A program made the translations under genes and the position numbers. The notes under the pieces were generated by a model. The model was not told the origin of the DNA, did not search any database, and was given only the letters and a program-made list of their open reading frames with translations. This document shows positions 41,368-49,639 of a stretch of DNA of 49,639 nt, in pieces. Numbering within the stretch: the stretch's first letter is position 1; each line of letters begins with the position of its first letter. The DNA is from Rhodospirillum sp. (lineage in GTDB: Bacteria > Pseudomonadota > Alphaproteobacteria > Rhodospirillales > Rhodospirillaceae): the NCBI GenBank assembly GCA_021741145.1, contig JAIOYK010000038.1, positions 1 to 49,639 of the forward strand. The letters are read 5' to 3'.

Positions 41368-42399
41368 TCAGGCGGTGGGTTCGTGGGCGGAGGACAGCAG
41401 GACCCGAAAGCCGCACCCATTTCCGCCGTCCCGCACGACCTCCAACCGCCCCTCCAATGCCGCGAGAAATCCCCGGGCCAGGGACACGGCCAATCCGGTT
41501 CCGGGGCCTTGACGGGGTCTCCGGGCCTCGCCTGTCCCGTATCCATGCATGCTTTCCAGTTCCAGGACCCGCTCATCGGACCAGACGAGCCCCCGGGCCA
41601 GCAGGGACAAGCGGGCCTCTCCCGCCCCGGCGGCCTCCGCCCGACAGACAATTTCCGAGGAGGAACATTCCAGGGCCAATTCGGACAGGAGGTTGCGTAG
41701 AATCCGGACAAGGTAATTCTGGTTGGTCGCGATGGGTCCGACGGGCGTGGCCGGTGGAGGAATAACGACAACACAGGACCGGGGGGCAAGCATCGGGGCC
41801 AATTCGCCCGCCACCCGCTCCAGGCATTGGAGGGGATGGACCGCCTCGACCATGATGGTCCGACCCCGGGTTTCCATGTCCGTCAGGGTCAGCACATCCT
41901 CCACCAGGGCCGCGAGGGTCCCACAGGCGTCGTTGATATGGCGGGCGTATCCGACCAACCGGGGATCGGCCGCGTTCCACGGCAGATCCTCCATCAACAG
42001 GTCCGAGAAGCCACTGATGGCGGTCAGAGGCGTGCGCAACTCGTGGCTCATATTGGCGAGGAATCGAGTCCGGGCGGCTTCCGCCCGCACCGCCCGCTCG
42101 GAGTGGAGTTCCGCCTCGAGCCGGGCGATCTCGGTATCGGCCACCTGCGCCTTCAGCCGGCGGATCAGAATCCAAGCCAACCAAACACAGCACAGGCTGA
42201 TCGTCAGCAGCGCGGCGATGCCGGCGAGAACCAGTTCGTCCAGTTGCCAGTTCTCGTGGTCCCGGGAATAGGCATAAAAAGCTTCGAAGACGTCGAAAAA
42301 GATCAGCGCGGAGGTTAGGATCAGGAGACCGACGCCGCCAACCGCGGCAATCATGGTGATGGGTCCCTTGAGACTCCGAAACTCTGATTCGTTGGACAT
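41368..42399 (-). CDS. Membrane histidine kinase, degenerate ATPase domain
   Basis: The 343-aa protein has two membrane helices (residues ~17-35 and ~58-80) with a short loop between them, so little sensing outside the membrane. A coiled linker leads to the HisKA domain (FLANMSHELRTPLTAISGF, with the phospho-accepting His). The catalytic domain is short: the N box reads NYLVRILRNLLSELALE and the G2-like region GPGTGLAVSLARGFLAALEG, with no clear DxGxG. ATG 42399 has GGAG upstream. No response regulator is adjacent; the nearest is at 48601. Orphan status and weak ATP motifs make its activity uncertain. Confidence 0.85.
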   Translation of the reverse strand: MSNESEFRSLKGPITMIAAVGGVGLLILTSALIFFDVFEAFYAYSRDHENWQLDELVLAGIAALLTISLCCVWLAWILIRRLKAQVADTEIARLEAELHSERAVRAEAARTRFLANMSHELRTPLTAISGFSDLLMEDLPWNAADPRLVGYARHINDACGTLAALVEDVLTLTDMETRGRTIMVEAVHPLQCLERVAGELAPMLAPRSCVVVIPPPATPVGPIATNQNYLVRILRNLLSELALECSSSEIVCRAEAAGAGEARLSLLARGLVWSDERVLELESMHGYGTGEARRPRQGPGTGLAVSLARGFLAALEGRLEVVRDGGNGCGFRVLLSSAHEPTA

Positions 42400-42434
42400 G
42401 GCGACTCCGTTGCTTGGATCCACCCCGCGGCGCA

Positions 42435-43031
42435 TCAGAACAAATGGGCGGACGGACCTTCTGGGTGTGTTCCATTCATGGGCAATTCCCCCCGGGCGAT
42501 GGGCACCACCTCGGTAACATCATTGGTGACGGTGAACAAATCCCGTGCCGTGGGCCGCGCGAAATTCTCCTCGATCACCCTGTCGACGAGGGCCAGCAAA
42601 GGGTCCCAGTATCCCTTGATGTTCACCAGGATGACCGGCTTGTGGTGCAGTCCAAGTTGCCGCCAAGTGAGGAACTCGAAGGTCTCATCCAAGGTTCCCA
42701 GGCCACCGGGCAGGACACAGACGGCGTCGGACCGGTCGAACATCATCCGTTTGCGGGTATGCATGGACTCGACCACATGCAATTCCATCAAATTGCCGTT
42801 GGGCGTTTCGACTCGTGTCAAATGCTCCGGAATGACACCCACGACCCGTCCGCCCCCATCCAGGGCCGCGGTGGCCACCGCCCCCATCAGTCCCACGTTC
42901 CCCGCCCCGAAAACCAGGGTAATCCCTTCCCGCGCCAGGGTACGCCCCAGGGTCATGGCGGCCTCTTCATAGGCCGGTTCGGAGCCGATGGACGAACCAC
43001 AAAACACGCAAAGGGACCGCAAACGGGACAT
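42435..43031 (-). CDS. LOG-family protein (cytokinin riboside 5'-monophosphate phosphoribohydrolase-like)
   Basis: The 198-aa Rossmann-like protein has CVFCGSSIGSEPAYEEAAMT at the start, GAGNVGLMGAVATAAL and the family signature PGGLGTLDETFEFLTWRQLG, with MHTRKRMM before it. LOG proteins cleave ribose-phosphate from adenosine or cytokinin nucleotides; bacterial members (formerly TIGR00730) are often AMP nucleosidase-like. The start gives the standard family N-terminus. It precedes the histidine kinase gene by 35 bases on the same strand and may be co-transcribed. Confidence 0.92.
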   Translation of the reverse strand: MSRLRSLCVFCGSSIGSEPAYEEAAMTLGRTLAREGITLVFGAGNVGLMGAVATAALDGGGRVVGVIPEHLTRVETPNGNLMELHVVESMHTRKRMMFDRSDAVCVLPGGLGTLDETFEFLTWRQLGLHHKPVILVNIKGYWDPLLALVDRVIEENFARPTARDLFTVTNDVTEVVPIARGELPMNGTHPEGPSAHLF

Positions 43032-43171
43032 GGTGGGAGGCACTCCAAATGACGGAACGATCCCCTTGATTAGCCCGCTCTCCTCCGGGACGCAACCGAT
43101 CCCGCGCCTGCGCCATGGCGAGCGCGCTTGCCCCGTGCTAGAAAAGGGAAATAACTGGGGATGGACATGGC

Positions 43172-43606
43172 ATGAAATCGCGAAAACGAACGGTCCTGGT
43201 GGGGCTGACTGGCGCCTTGGGCGCCCTTCTTCCGGCACTTCCCACCCCAGCCCAGGAGGCGGCCCTGACCGTCACCTTGGAGGCCGTGGAAAGCCGGGGC
43301 AATACCTGCTTCGGAACATTCCGCATGGACAACGGGATGGGACGGGACATCGGCTTCCTGACCCTGGAAATCGCCGTGCAGCGCAATGACAACTTGCCCG
43401 GCCGCTTGTTCTCCCTGGCCCTGATGCCCTCGCGGACCGAGACCATCACCCGGGTGACCCTGCCGGTCCTGGATTCGCCCTGCTCGGTCGTGTCGGACCT
43501 TCTGGTCAATCGGGTCGATGTCTGCCGGGACAGGGGTGGCGCCCCGCTTGATTGCGACACCCCGCTCGAGGCGACCTCGGAAGCGGAGGTCCCTCTGACA
43601 AAGTGA
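43172..43606 (+). CDS. Small exported protein of unknown function
   Basis: The 144-aa product has a signal peptide (residues ~1-28, VGLTGALGALLPALPTPAQE). A beta-rich domain follows with three cysteines (NTCFGTFRMDN, DSPCSVVSDL, CRDRGGAPLDC). No family is recognised with confidence. Possible disulfides suit a periplasmic location. It is divergent from the LOG gene and convergent with the SLC13 transporter gene, ending 12 bases from it. Confidence 0.75.
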   Translation: MKSRKRTVLVGLTGALGALLPALPTPAQEAALTVTLEAVESRGNTCFGTFRMDNGMGRDIGFLTLEIAVQRNDNLPGRLFSLALMPSRTETITRVTLPVLDSPCSVVSDLLVNRVDVCRDRGGAPLDCDTPLEATSEAEVPLTK

Positions 43607-43618
43607 GGAGGCCCGTCC

Positions 43619-44992
43619 TCACGCCCAACCCAAAAGGCGCCACCACAGGTAATCCAGGGGCCAGAGCAGCAGAACGGACAGCAGGGCCATGACCGCGCAA
43701 AACCATGCCACGTCCCAAAGCGGCAGTTTACCGACCTGGATGGCCACCACCAGAGGGGGCGCCTGATAGGGGAACAGCACCGTGGAATAGCCCACGACCT
43801 GAGTCATGACCACCGCCCAGGGGGGCCATCCCGCCGCGGTCGCCAAGTGATCGGTCAGGGGTGTCATCACCGCGGGAATCCCGGGTAGGGTCACCGCCAA
43901 TCCCGTCACCATCGACACCGCGGAGAGCACGCCAAAGGTCCGGGCCGGCGTCTCCGGTTCGAGGGGCAGAACGGCCAGGGCATGGTCGGCCACCCAGGCC
44001 CCCAAGCCGTTGGCATGGGCAACGGCGCCCATGCCGACGATCCCCGCCACGTAGAACAGGGGCTCGAATCCCATGGATTTCAGAGGCCTTTCCGGAAGCA
44101 ACCCCGATCCGGGCACCAGACAACAGAGCGCCACCACCATGCCCACCCAAGCCGGCGTGATCCCATGGATCCCGTCCGTCGACCATAGGACGAACGCCAG
44201 GACCAGGAGCAGCGCCAAGCGCCGCTCCCGCCCCTCCAACGGAGGCGCGGTCTCCAGAATCGCCCGGCAATCGGGATCGGGCCGGTCCCGGTAACGGCGA
44301 ATCAGAAGCGGGGCCAACAGAAGCAACTTACCCAGCCCCAGAACCGGAAAGTGCAAAACCAGATAGGTGGCGTAGGAGGGGGGCACTCCCAGCATGGCTT
44401 CCACCGTGCCCAGGAAAACATTGTTGGGAACATTGGCGGGTAGAATAGTGAAGGCGGGCAGGAAAGTCCCCAGGACTCCCGCCATGATGATGCCCAAATG
44501 CCCCTTGGTTCCCTTGGCATATCCCAAATGGACGGCCAGGGCGGTGACGATGGGGATGATCAGCACCACCCGCCCCATGGCCGAGGGCATGAAAAAGGTG
44601 AGGGACAGCCCAAACAGCAGGGTCCCGACCATGGACCGCGTGAAGGACCCTCCGACCAGGGGCACCAACCGGGCGGCCATGCGATCCCCCAGGCCCGTAT
44701 GGGCCATGGCGCCACCGATGACGATCCCGGCGAAAACCAGCCAGATGGCGGAGGAGGCGAATCCGGCGAAGACCGTTTCCGGGGCCGCCACCTTGCCCAC
44801 CATGCACAGGGTAAAAAAGGCCAGCGCGCTGAACCACTCGGGAAGGGCCGCGGTGGCCCAGAGACCGACCGCCAGGGGCACGACCACCATGGCCTTGGCC
44901 AAGGGCGTATCGACCAAGCCGGTCAGCAGGATCAGGGCCATGGTCAGAATGGCCGCCAGGGCGATGGCGGGTTTTGTGGACACCGTCGTCAT
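43619..44992 (-). CDS. SLC13-family anion permease
   Basis: The 457-aa protein has about 11-12 hydrophobic segments and the DASS/SLC13 duplicated architecture. SNT-like motif positions are filled by ILPANVPNNVFLG in the first half and YSTVLFPYQAPPLVVAI in the second. Family members carry dicarboxylates, citrate, sulfate or related anions with sodium; the substrate cannot be told. ATG 44992 gives a start just before the first helix. It lies downstream of torA on the same strand but behind a terminator. Confidence 0.88.
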   Translation of the reverse strand: MTTVSTKPAIALAAILTMALILLTGLVDTPLAKAMVVVPLAVGLWATAALPEWFSALAFFTLCMVGKVAAPETVFAGFASSAIWLVFAGIVIGGAMAHTGLGDRMAARLVPLVGGSFTRSMVGTLLFGLSLTFFMPSAMGRVVLIIPIVTALAVHLGYAKGTKGHLGIIMAGVLGTFLPAFTILPANVPNNVFLGTVEAMLGVPPSYATYLVLHFPVLGLGKLLLLAPLLIRRYRDRPDPDCRAILETAPPLEGRERRLALLLVLAFVLWSTDGIHGITPAWVGMVVALCCLVPGSGLLPERPLKSMGFEPLFYVAGIVGMGAVAHANGLGAWVADHALAVLPLEPETPARTFGVLSAVSMVTGLAVTLPGIPAVMTPLTDHLATAAGWPPWAVVMTQVVGYSTVLFPYQAPPLVVAIQVGKLPLWDVAWFCAVMALLSVLLLWPLDYLWWRLLGWA

Positions 44993-45050
44993 GGGACGTC
45001 GTTCCGATAGCGGAAATGAGAGAAGGACCACGGCGAAAACCGTACACGAA

Positions 45051-45080
45051 AACGGGCGGCGGATTGCTCCGCCGCCCGTT
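45051..45080 (-). terminator. Terminator of torA
   Basis: AACGGGCGGCGGA (45051-45063) and TCCGCCGCCCGTT (45068-45080) make a 13-bp stem with a 4-base loop. Read on the minus strand, T residues follow it. It lies about 100 bases after the torA stop and before the transporter gene. Confidence 0.8.
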
Positions 45081-45178
45081 CCATCTAGTCGAACGTTTCC
45101 CCTTTGTCGAGGATATCCCCGGGCTTTGGGTTCTTGGTTTTTCCTCACCCGGGGTGCTCGAGCGCGCCCTTCAAACCG

Positions 45179-47668
45179 TTACGCGGCCCCATCGGGTTGG
45201 CTGAACACCTTCACCTTCGGTAGCTCACCGTCGTACTTGGCGACATCGGCGACCGCCGTATGGCCGCAGTTGCCCTGGGCCAGCTTGGAGGTTCCCTTGT
45301 CCACGGCCAGCACATTGGCGCTGCCATAGGCATCCAGGCTCCCAAGCGTGCCCGGATCAACCGGATCGTACCAGCCGCCTTCGTTCAGACGGAGCACGCC
45401 CGGGCGAACCTTGTCGGTCACGATCGCGCCCGCCAAAACCTGACCGCGGTCATTGAAGATCCGCACCACATCGCCATCCTTAATGCCCCGCTCTCCGGCG
45501 TCGGCCGGGTTGATGAGCACGGGTTCACGGCCCTGGACGGTATACTTCGCGCGCAGCACGGGGCTGCCGTTCAATTGCGAATGCAGACGGTATTTCGGGT
45601 GGGCCGTGGTCACATGCAGCGGGAACTTGGTCTCCTTGGCACCGGTCCATTCCACCGGCTCCATCCAGGTCGGATGGGGCGGGCAATCGTCATAGCCCAT
45701 CTTCTCGATGGCCTTGGAGTATAGCTCGATCTTGCCCGAGGGGGTTCCAAGGGGCTCGAGGAGCGGATCCTCCCGGTAGTCGGCGTAACGGACGTAATTC
45801 AAGGCCGCGTCGTCGGGTTCGAAAACAAGGGGCAGATCGCCGTTCCAGAAGGTCTCGAAGTCCGGCATGTCGATATTGCGGGCCTTGGCCTGATCCAACG
45901 CCGCCTCATAGAAGCTCCGGATCCACGCCATTTCGTCCTTTCCATCATCGAAACCATCGCCGAAGCCCAACTTCTTGGCCACGTCATTGAAGATATCGAA
46001 GTCACTGCGGGCTTCGAACAGCGGATCAATGACTTTGCGCATGGGAGTCATCAGACGCAGGGAGTAGCTGCCGCCCTGTTCGATATCGTTTCGCTCATAG
46101 GATGTCGTCGCGGGCAGAACAATATCGGCGAAGCGGGCCGTGGGGGTCCAGAACATGTCATGGACAATCACGGTTTCCGGCTTCTTCCAGGCCTCCACCA
46201 GGGCATTGGTGTTCTGGTGGTGGGTGAAAGGATTGCCGCCGACCCAATAGATCAGTTTGATGTCCGGATAGGTCACCTTGCCGCCATTGAAGTCGATGGT
46301 CTTGCCCGGGTTCATCAGCATGTCGGTGATGCGGGCGAGCGGGATCGACACGAGGCCGCTCTTTTCCAACCATTCCGCCCCTTCCAGGGCCTTGCCCGTG
46401 GCCGTGATCCCCGGCAGCACCGGCGCATTGGCCGTCGGCGTGCCGCCGTTGGAATAGTGGTAGGACAGGCCGAAGCCGCCTCCGGGCAGGCCAATCTGGC
46501 CAAGCATGCTGGCCACGGCCACCAGACTCCAGTGGGCCTGTTCGCCATGGTCCATGCGCTGCATGGACCAGCCGCTCATCAGCATGGTGCGGTTGGCGGC
46601 CATGTCGCGGGCCAGTTGGCGGATGACGTCGGCGGGGACGGTGGAAATGCCCTCCGCCCAGTCCGCGGTCTTCTCGACCCCGTCTTCCTCGCCCTTCAGA
46701 TAGGCGGCGAATTCGGGCCATCCGACGGTGAATTCGTCCAGGAAGGTTTCATCGGCCAAGCCTTCGCTCATCAGGGTATGGGCGATGGCGAGCATGATGG
46801 TCACATCGGTCTGGGGCCGGGGCGCGATCCATTCCGCGTTCAGATAATCCACGGTATCGGTGCGCACCGGATCGATGACAATCACCCGGGTCCCCTTGGC
46901 GCGCAGGGCCGCCATGCCTTCGAATCCGCCATGTTCACACAGCAGCCAGTCGATCTGGTTGGTGGTCATGGGGTCGGCGCCCCACATCACCACCAGGGTC
47001 GAATTCTCGACCACCACGGGCCAGGCGGTCTGTTGTTCATAGACCTCCAGACGGCCCACCACATGGGGCATGATCACTTGGGAGGCGCCGGTGGAATAGT
47101 CACCCGTGTGGTTGGTATACCCCCCATTCAGGTTCAGCAGACGGCCGAGCAGGTTGCGGCAATTGTGCAGTTTGCCGACGCTCTTCCAACCATAGGATCC
47201 ACCGAAAATCGCCGTGTTCCCATGGTCGGCTTTGACCCGCGTCAGTTCCTTGGAGACCAGATCAATAGCCTGATCCCAACTCACCCGCACGAAATCCTCG
47301 GTACCGCGGGTGGCGTCGTTGGCGCGCGGACCGTTTTCCAGGAAGCCCTTGCGCACCATGGGATAGCGAATGCGGCTGTCCGCGTAGACGGAATCCGCGA
47401 TGCCGTCCAACATTTCCGTGGGATGGGAGTCCACGGACAACGCCTTGGCGGCGACGAACTTGCCGTTTTCCATGACGGCGTGGAAGGGTCCCCAATGGGA
47501 GCCTTGCAGGGCCAGGCCCGAGGCCGCGGCCTGGGCTCGGGCCCGCCGGGCGCCGATCAACAGGGAGGGTCCAGCCAGGGCGGCGATGCCAGCCAGTGTG
47601 GTGCCTTCAAGGAAGGTCCGCCGGGTCACCCCGAAGGCCGCCCATTTGGTTTTATTGAGATGTCCCAT
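45179..47668 (-). CDS. torA: TMAO/DMSO reductase catalytic subunit (molybdopterin enzyme)
   Basis: The 829-aa protein starts with a Tat signal (TRRTFLEGTTLAGIAALAG). It then has the single-subunit TMAO/DMSO reductase sequence, with GGSYGWKSVGKLHNC, the Mo-ligating Ser in GDYSTGASQVIMPHV, YEQQTAWPVVVENS and a C-terminal molydopterin-binding LAQGNCGHTAVADV. It reduces TMAO or DMSO in the periplasm during anaerobic respiration. No Fe-S cluster motif precedes it, as expected for TorA/DorA. The electron-donating cytochrome (TorC/DorC) is not in the window. ATG 47668 follows GGGGAATT. TMAO versus DMSO preference cannot be decided from sequence alone. Confidence 0.93.
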   Translation of the reverse strand: MGHLNKTKWAAFGVTRRTFLEGTTLAGIAALAGPSLLIGARRARAQAAASGLALQGSHWGPFHAVMENGKFVAAKALSVDSHPTEMLDGIADSVYADSRIRYPMVRKGFLENGPRANDATRGTEDFVRVSWDQAIDLVSKELTRVKADHGNTAIFGGSYGWKSVGKLHNCRNLLGRLLNLNGGYTNHTGDYSTGASQVIMPHVVGRLEVYEQQTAWPVVVENSTLVVMWGADPMTTNQIDWLLCEHGGFEGMAALRAKGTRVIVIDPVRTDTVDYLNAEWIAPRPQTDVTIMLAIAHTLMSEGLADETFLDEFTVGWPEFAAYLKGEEDGVEKTADWAEGISTVPADVIRQLARDMAANRTMLMSGWSMQRMDHGEQAHWSLVAVASMLGQIGLPGGGFGLSYHYSNGGTPTANAPVLPGITATGKALEGAEWLEKSGLVSIPLARITDMLMNPGKTIDFNGGKVTYPDIKLIYWVGGNPFTHHQNTNALVEAWKKPETVIVHDMFWTPTARFADIVLPATTSYERNDIEQGGSYSLRLMTPMRKVIDPLFEARSDFDIFNDVAKKLGFGDGFDDGKDEMAWIRSFYEAALDQAKARNIDMPDFETFWNGDLPLVFEPDDAALNYVRYADYREDPLLEPLGTPSGKIELYSKAIEKMGYDDCPPHPTWMEPVEWTGAKETKFPLHVTTAHPKYRLHSQLNGSPVLRAKYTVQGREPVLINPADAGERGIKDGDVVRIFNDRGQVLAGAIVTDKVRPGVLRLNEGGWYDPVDPGTLGSLDAYGSANVLAVDKGTSKLAQGNCGHTAVADVAKYDGELPKVKVFSQPDGAA

Positions 47669-47771
47669 GGTCAATTCCCCTAACTCCGGGTCAGCCCCGC
47701 CAGACGTGTGGTCACGCCCGGATCACGAACCGCCTCATTCTTGGGTTCGAGAGGGAGTATAGGAGGGAGGG

Positions 47772-47820
47772 GTAAACGACCTTCGGGTAAGAAATAAACC
47801 AGGAGTAAAACTTTGTAACT
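47772..47820. promoter_or_regulatory. Cluster of GTAA direct repeats between torD and torA
   Basis: GTAAAC (47772), GTAAGA (47787), GTAAAA (47805) and GTAACT (47815) recur in one orientation within 49 bases. They lie in the 158-bp space between torD and torA, about 105-150 bases before the torA start. They may be binding half-sites for the response regulator encoded next door. Confidence 0.45.
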
Positions 47821-47826
47821 GGACTG

Positions 47827-48525
47827 TTAACCGGGGACCATTCCCTTCAGCACCAGGTCCACCAAACGGGCGACCGCGGCGTGAAACCCTCGGGGATCTC
47901 CGGCTTCCACCCGCTGCCGGAACAGGGGGAACCAGGGGATCATCTCCTCGGCGGTGAACAGGGCCTGTTCCGCGGCACAGGCCGCGGCGCGGGATTGGTC
48001 GCCCTCCTCCAAGGCATCGGCCTCCCGTTCGGCCAGAACCGCGAGCGCGGCGAGCAGAACCCCCACATGGTCCGCGAGTTCGGTGACTCCCTCGGCCAGA
48101 TCCAGGCCATTGCGAGCAAGGAAGGCCGCGGCCCGATCCGTCGCCGCCCCATGGGTCCGTCCGCCGTCCCGGTACACCGAGGCATAGGGATGAGCCACCT
48201 TGGACTTGGTCCCCGCTCCCAGGAACAGGGTGCCGAAGGTTCCGGCGAGGGCCAGGGCGGTACGTTCGTCGGTGCCCTCCTCCGCCCGCACGGCGCGCAG
48301 GGCGGAGACCAGCGCCTCGGCTTCCCGGTCCAACCCCGGATAGTCGGCCAAGTCGGCGACCATCCGGTCGCCCCCTTCGCCGGTGAGCAGACCAACGGTC
48401 TCGGCGTCGGGCTCCCGGGCGAGGAGCCCGGCGAGCCAATCGAGCAAAAGAGCCCGGTCAGCGGGGGGAAGGGCGGGGGTGGGGGCGGGGCGGCTCGTTT
48501 CGGAGGCGGACGGGGACAAGGTCAT
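47827..48525 (-). CDS. torD: TorD-family molybdoenzyme chaperone
   Basis: The 232-aa, all-helical protein has the TorD/DmsD pattern: DRALLLDWLAGLLAREPDAE, FGTLFLGAGTKSKVAHPYAS with the family's PY motif region, and EEMIPWFPLFRQRVEAGDPR near the C-terminus. It should bind the Tat signal of TorA, protect the apoenzyme and help cofactor insertion before export. It is upstream of torA on the same strand with 158 bases between them, which include a probable internal promoter. The N-terminus is Pro/Ala-rich and poorly conserved. Confidence 0.88.
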   Translation of the reverse strand: MTLSPSASETSRPAPTPALPPADRALLLDWLAGLLAREPDAETVGLLTGEGGDRMVADLADYPGLDREAEALVSALRAVRAEEGTDERTALALAGTFGTLFLGAGTKSKVAHPYASVYRDGGRTHGAATDRAAAFLARNGLDLAEGVTELADHVGVLLAALAVLAEREADALEEGDQSRAAACAAEQALFTAEEMIPWFPLFRQRVEAGDPRGFHAAVARLVDLVLKGMVPG

Positions 48526-48600
48526 GGATGGAAGCCCAATACTGGCAAGGTTTTTGATGGGGTTTTCGATCTAAGTGGGCTTGTGTCCGGGGGGCGAGAC

Positions 48601-49335
48601 TCACGTCCGCAGCACGTAGCCCACCCCGTGGACGGTGACGATATGGCGGGGATCCTTTGGATCCTCTCCCATTTTGCGTCTCACGCGATTGACCAGCACG
48701 TCGACGGTGCGATCCGCGGGCGCCCACTCCCGGTGACTGACATGGTCGAGCAGGGCATCCCGGCTCATCACTTGTCCTGGATGGGCGGCCAGGGCGGCGA
48801 GCAATTCGAACTCTCCCCGGGTCAGGCGCAGGGACTCTCCCTTGGGAGACAGCAGATCCCTTTGATTCAGGTCCAGCACCCAGCCGGAGAACTGGACATC
48901 ATGGCGGTCCATCTCCCAATCCCGGGCTTCGGACAGGCGGGTGAGCAGACGTTTTCCCCGGGCCAGGACTTCCCGCGGATCCCGGGTCCGCTCCACCACA
49001 TCGTCCGCGCCCATCTCCAGCCCCAGGATACAGGCGACGGAATCGGCCACGGCGGTCAGGATGATGATACCCGCCTGGGGGCATTGATCGTGGATGACCT
49101 TCAAAGCCTCCATGCCCCCGGGTGGAGGGAGATCCGTATCGAAAATCACCAGGGACGGAGAAACCCCATGGCCGTTAACCCCATGACCATGGCCATTTCC
49201 CCCATTGACCCGACCAATCCGCTCCGGCTCGGCCACATGGGACAGGGAAAACCCGGACCGCTCGAACACAGTGGCCAAGGCGGGAGGAGGCGGGGCATCC
49301 TCACGGATATACAAAAGATGGGATCGATCCGTCAT
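48601..49335 (-). CDS. OmpR-type response regulator (TorR-like) with an atypical receiver
   Basis: The 244-aa protein has a receiver domain and a C-terminal winged helix (SLRLTRGEFELLAALAAHPG; TVDVLVNRVRRKMGEDPKDP; HGVGYVLRT). The likely phospho-acceptor is Asp66 in LVIFDTDLPP. Two features are odd. Residues 44-58 are a Gly/Asn/His-rich insert (NGGNGHGHGVNGHGV) that pushes Asp66 about 13 positions late, and the conserved Lys is replaced (DDVVERTRDP against DYVTKPFDP). It sits 75 bases upstream of torD, so it probably controls tor genes. The 167 bases between its start and the IS at 49503 hold its promoter region. Confidence 0.88.
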   Translation of the reverse strand: MTDRSHLLYIREDAPPPPALATVFERSGFSLSHVAEPERIGRVNGGNGHGHGVNGHGVSPSLVIFDTDLPPPGGMEALKVIHDQCPQAGIIILTAVADSVACILGLEMGADDVVERTRDPREVLARGKRLLTRLSEARDWEMDRHDVQFSGWVLDLNQRDLLSPKGESLRLTRGEFELLAALAAHPGQVMSRDALLDHVSHREWAPADRTVDVLVNRVRRKMGEDPKDPRHIVTVHGVGYVLRT

Positions 49336-49502
49336 GGGGTATCTCTAAACCGCACCAAGGAAAGGAAGTTTTCGTTCCGAGAACACAACGGAAAATGGCG
49401 CGAATTGCGTCTCATTTACAGAACGATAACATAATTTTACCTGCCGTTTAAGATCGCAATAAAGTCAATTTACGTCATTCGGCTACAGTGCCCCAAAATA
49501 AA

Positions 49503-49639
49503 GGCTCTATTCGCAGATCGCATTGAATTGCTATAAAGTGAGAGAAATGCAGGAGTTTAGGCACCATGGACCACAAGAGCTTTCACCGCTGGCTATGCGA
49601 GATCGATCACCTCACGGAAGCGCAGAAGGCGAAGGTGTT
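49503..49639 (+). mobile_element. Insertion sequence, probably IS1595 family, partial
   Basis: The segment starts with GGCTCTATTCGCAGATCGCA, an end of the GGCT type seen in IS1595-family elements, preceded by AT-rich AAAATAAA that could be a target duplication. Its transposase gene starts at 49566. The rest is beyond the window. It lies 167 bases upstream of the divergent torR-like gene and may have displaced upstream control sequence. Confidence 0.55.
49566..49639 (+). CDS. Transposase, N-terminal fragment, probably IS1595 family
   Basis: The 24 codons before the window end read MDHKSFHRWLCEIDHLTEAQ then KAKV. The FHRWLxxIDxLTxAQ pattern is the usual opening of IS1595/ISXO2-like transposases, before the zinc ribbon and DDE domain. 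GGAG lies 10 bases before the ATG. The family call is tentative because the diagnostic domains are outside the window. Confidence 0.55.
   Translation, partial: MDHKSFHRWLCEIDHLTEAQKAKV

Noticed and set aside
46160-47683. 507-aa plus-strand ORF opposite torA
   Set aside because: Antisense of torA; low-complexity composition and no start signal.

Overview
The window is GC-rich DNA from an alphaproteobacterium. The right-hand chromosomal genes (guaA, icd, a torR/torD/torA-type TMAO/DMSO reductase locus) would suit the Rhodospirillales, but the genus is an inference. About 37 kb of accessory DNA (1 to roughly 37,110) abuts about 12.5 kb of ordinary chromosome (37,113-49,500). Both window edges cut into insertion sequences: IS3-family at the left, probably IS1595-family at the right.

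The accessory DNA is an integrative and conjugative element (ICE) of the alphaproteobacterial DUF736 / repA-parA / traF-traG / trb type, inserted at the 3' end of guaA. A P4-type tyrosine integrase and an AlpA-like excisionase gene lie at that junction. The ICE core reads left to right: DUF2493 remnant, two small genes, DUF736, XRE regulator, DUF2285-type genes, AlpA, repA with three iterons, parA, a ribbon-helix-helix gene, DUF2840, traF, DUF736, lytic transglycosylase, traG, copG, trbB-C-D-E-J-K-L-(F)-G-I and DUF2274. The far ICE end and its att site lie outside the window.

The element looks grounded. The relaxase is deleted except for a C-terminal tail fused in frame to the lytic transglycosylase. 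traG has a one-base frameshift. trbE has an in-frame amber codon. trbF is deleted except for its last ~34 codons, which are joined out of frame to trbL. trbI has a short inverted segment plus an internal deletion. The integrase has a one-base frameshift. Self-transfer is therefore very unlikely, although repA, parA, trbB-D, trbJ and trbG are still open.

Cargo sits between core genes at three places. Module 1 (2956-6875): LysR, nu-class-like GST, a crotonase-fold protein carrying the catalytic triad of 6-oxocamphor hydrolase, a peroxiredoxin and an SDR. Module 2 (16015-18838): GlxA/AraC regulator, SDR and a secreted alpha/beta hydrolase. Module 3 (27644-35092): a frameshifted LysR, a MarR-epimerase pair, and a five-gene operon (three NTF2/SnoaL-fold proteins, an epoxide hydrolase and an F420-dependent-reductase-like NADP oxidoreductase) divergent from a LysR gene. 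A flavin reductase with an exact 60-bp internal duplication lies near the left end. Together the cargo suggests catabolism or detoxification of cyclic ketones, epoxides or terpenoid-like compounds; that substrate guess is inference.

The chromosome on the right holds guaA, a YpfJ-type metallopeptidase, icd, a histidine kinase, a LOG-family protein, a small exported protein, an SLC13-type anion transporter, torA, torD and an atypical OmpR-type response regulator. The right-edge IS has inserted upstream of that regulator.
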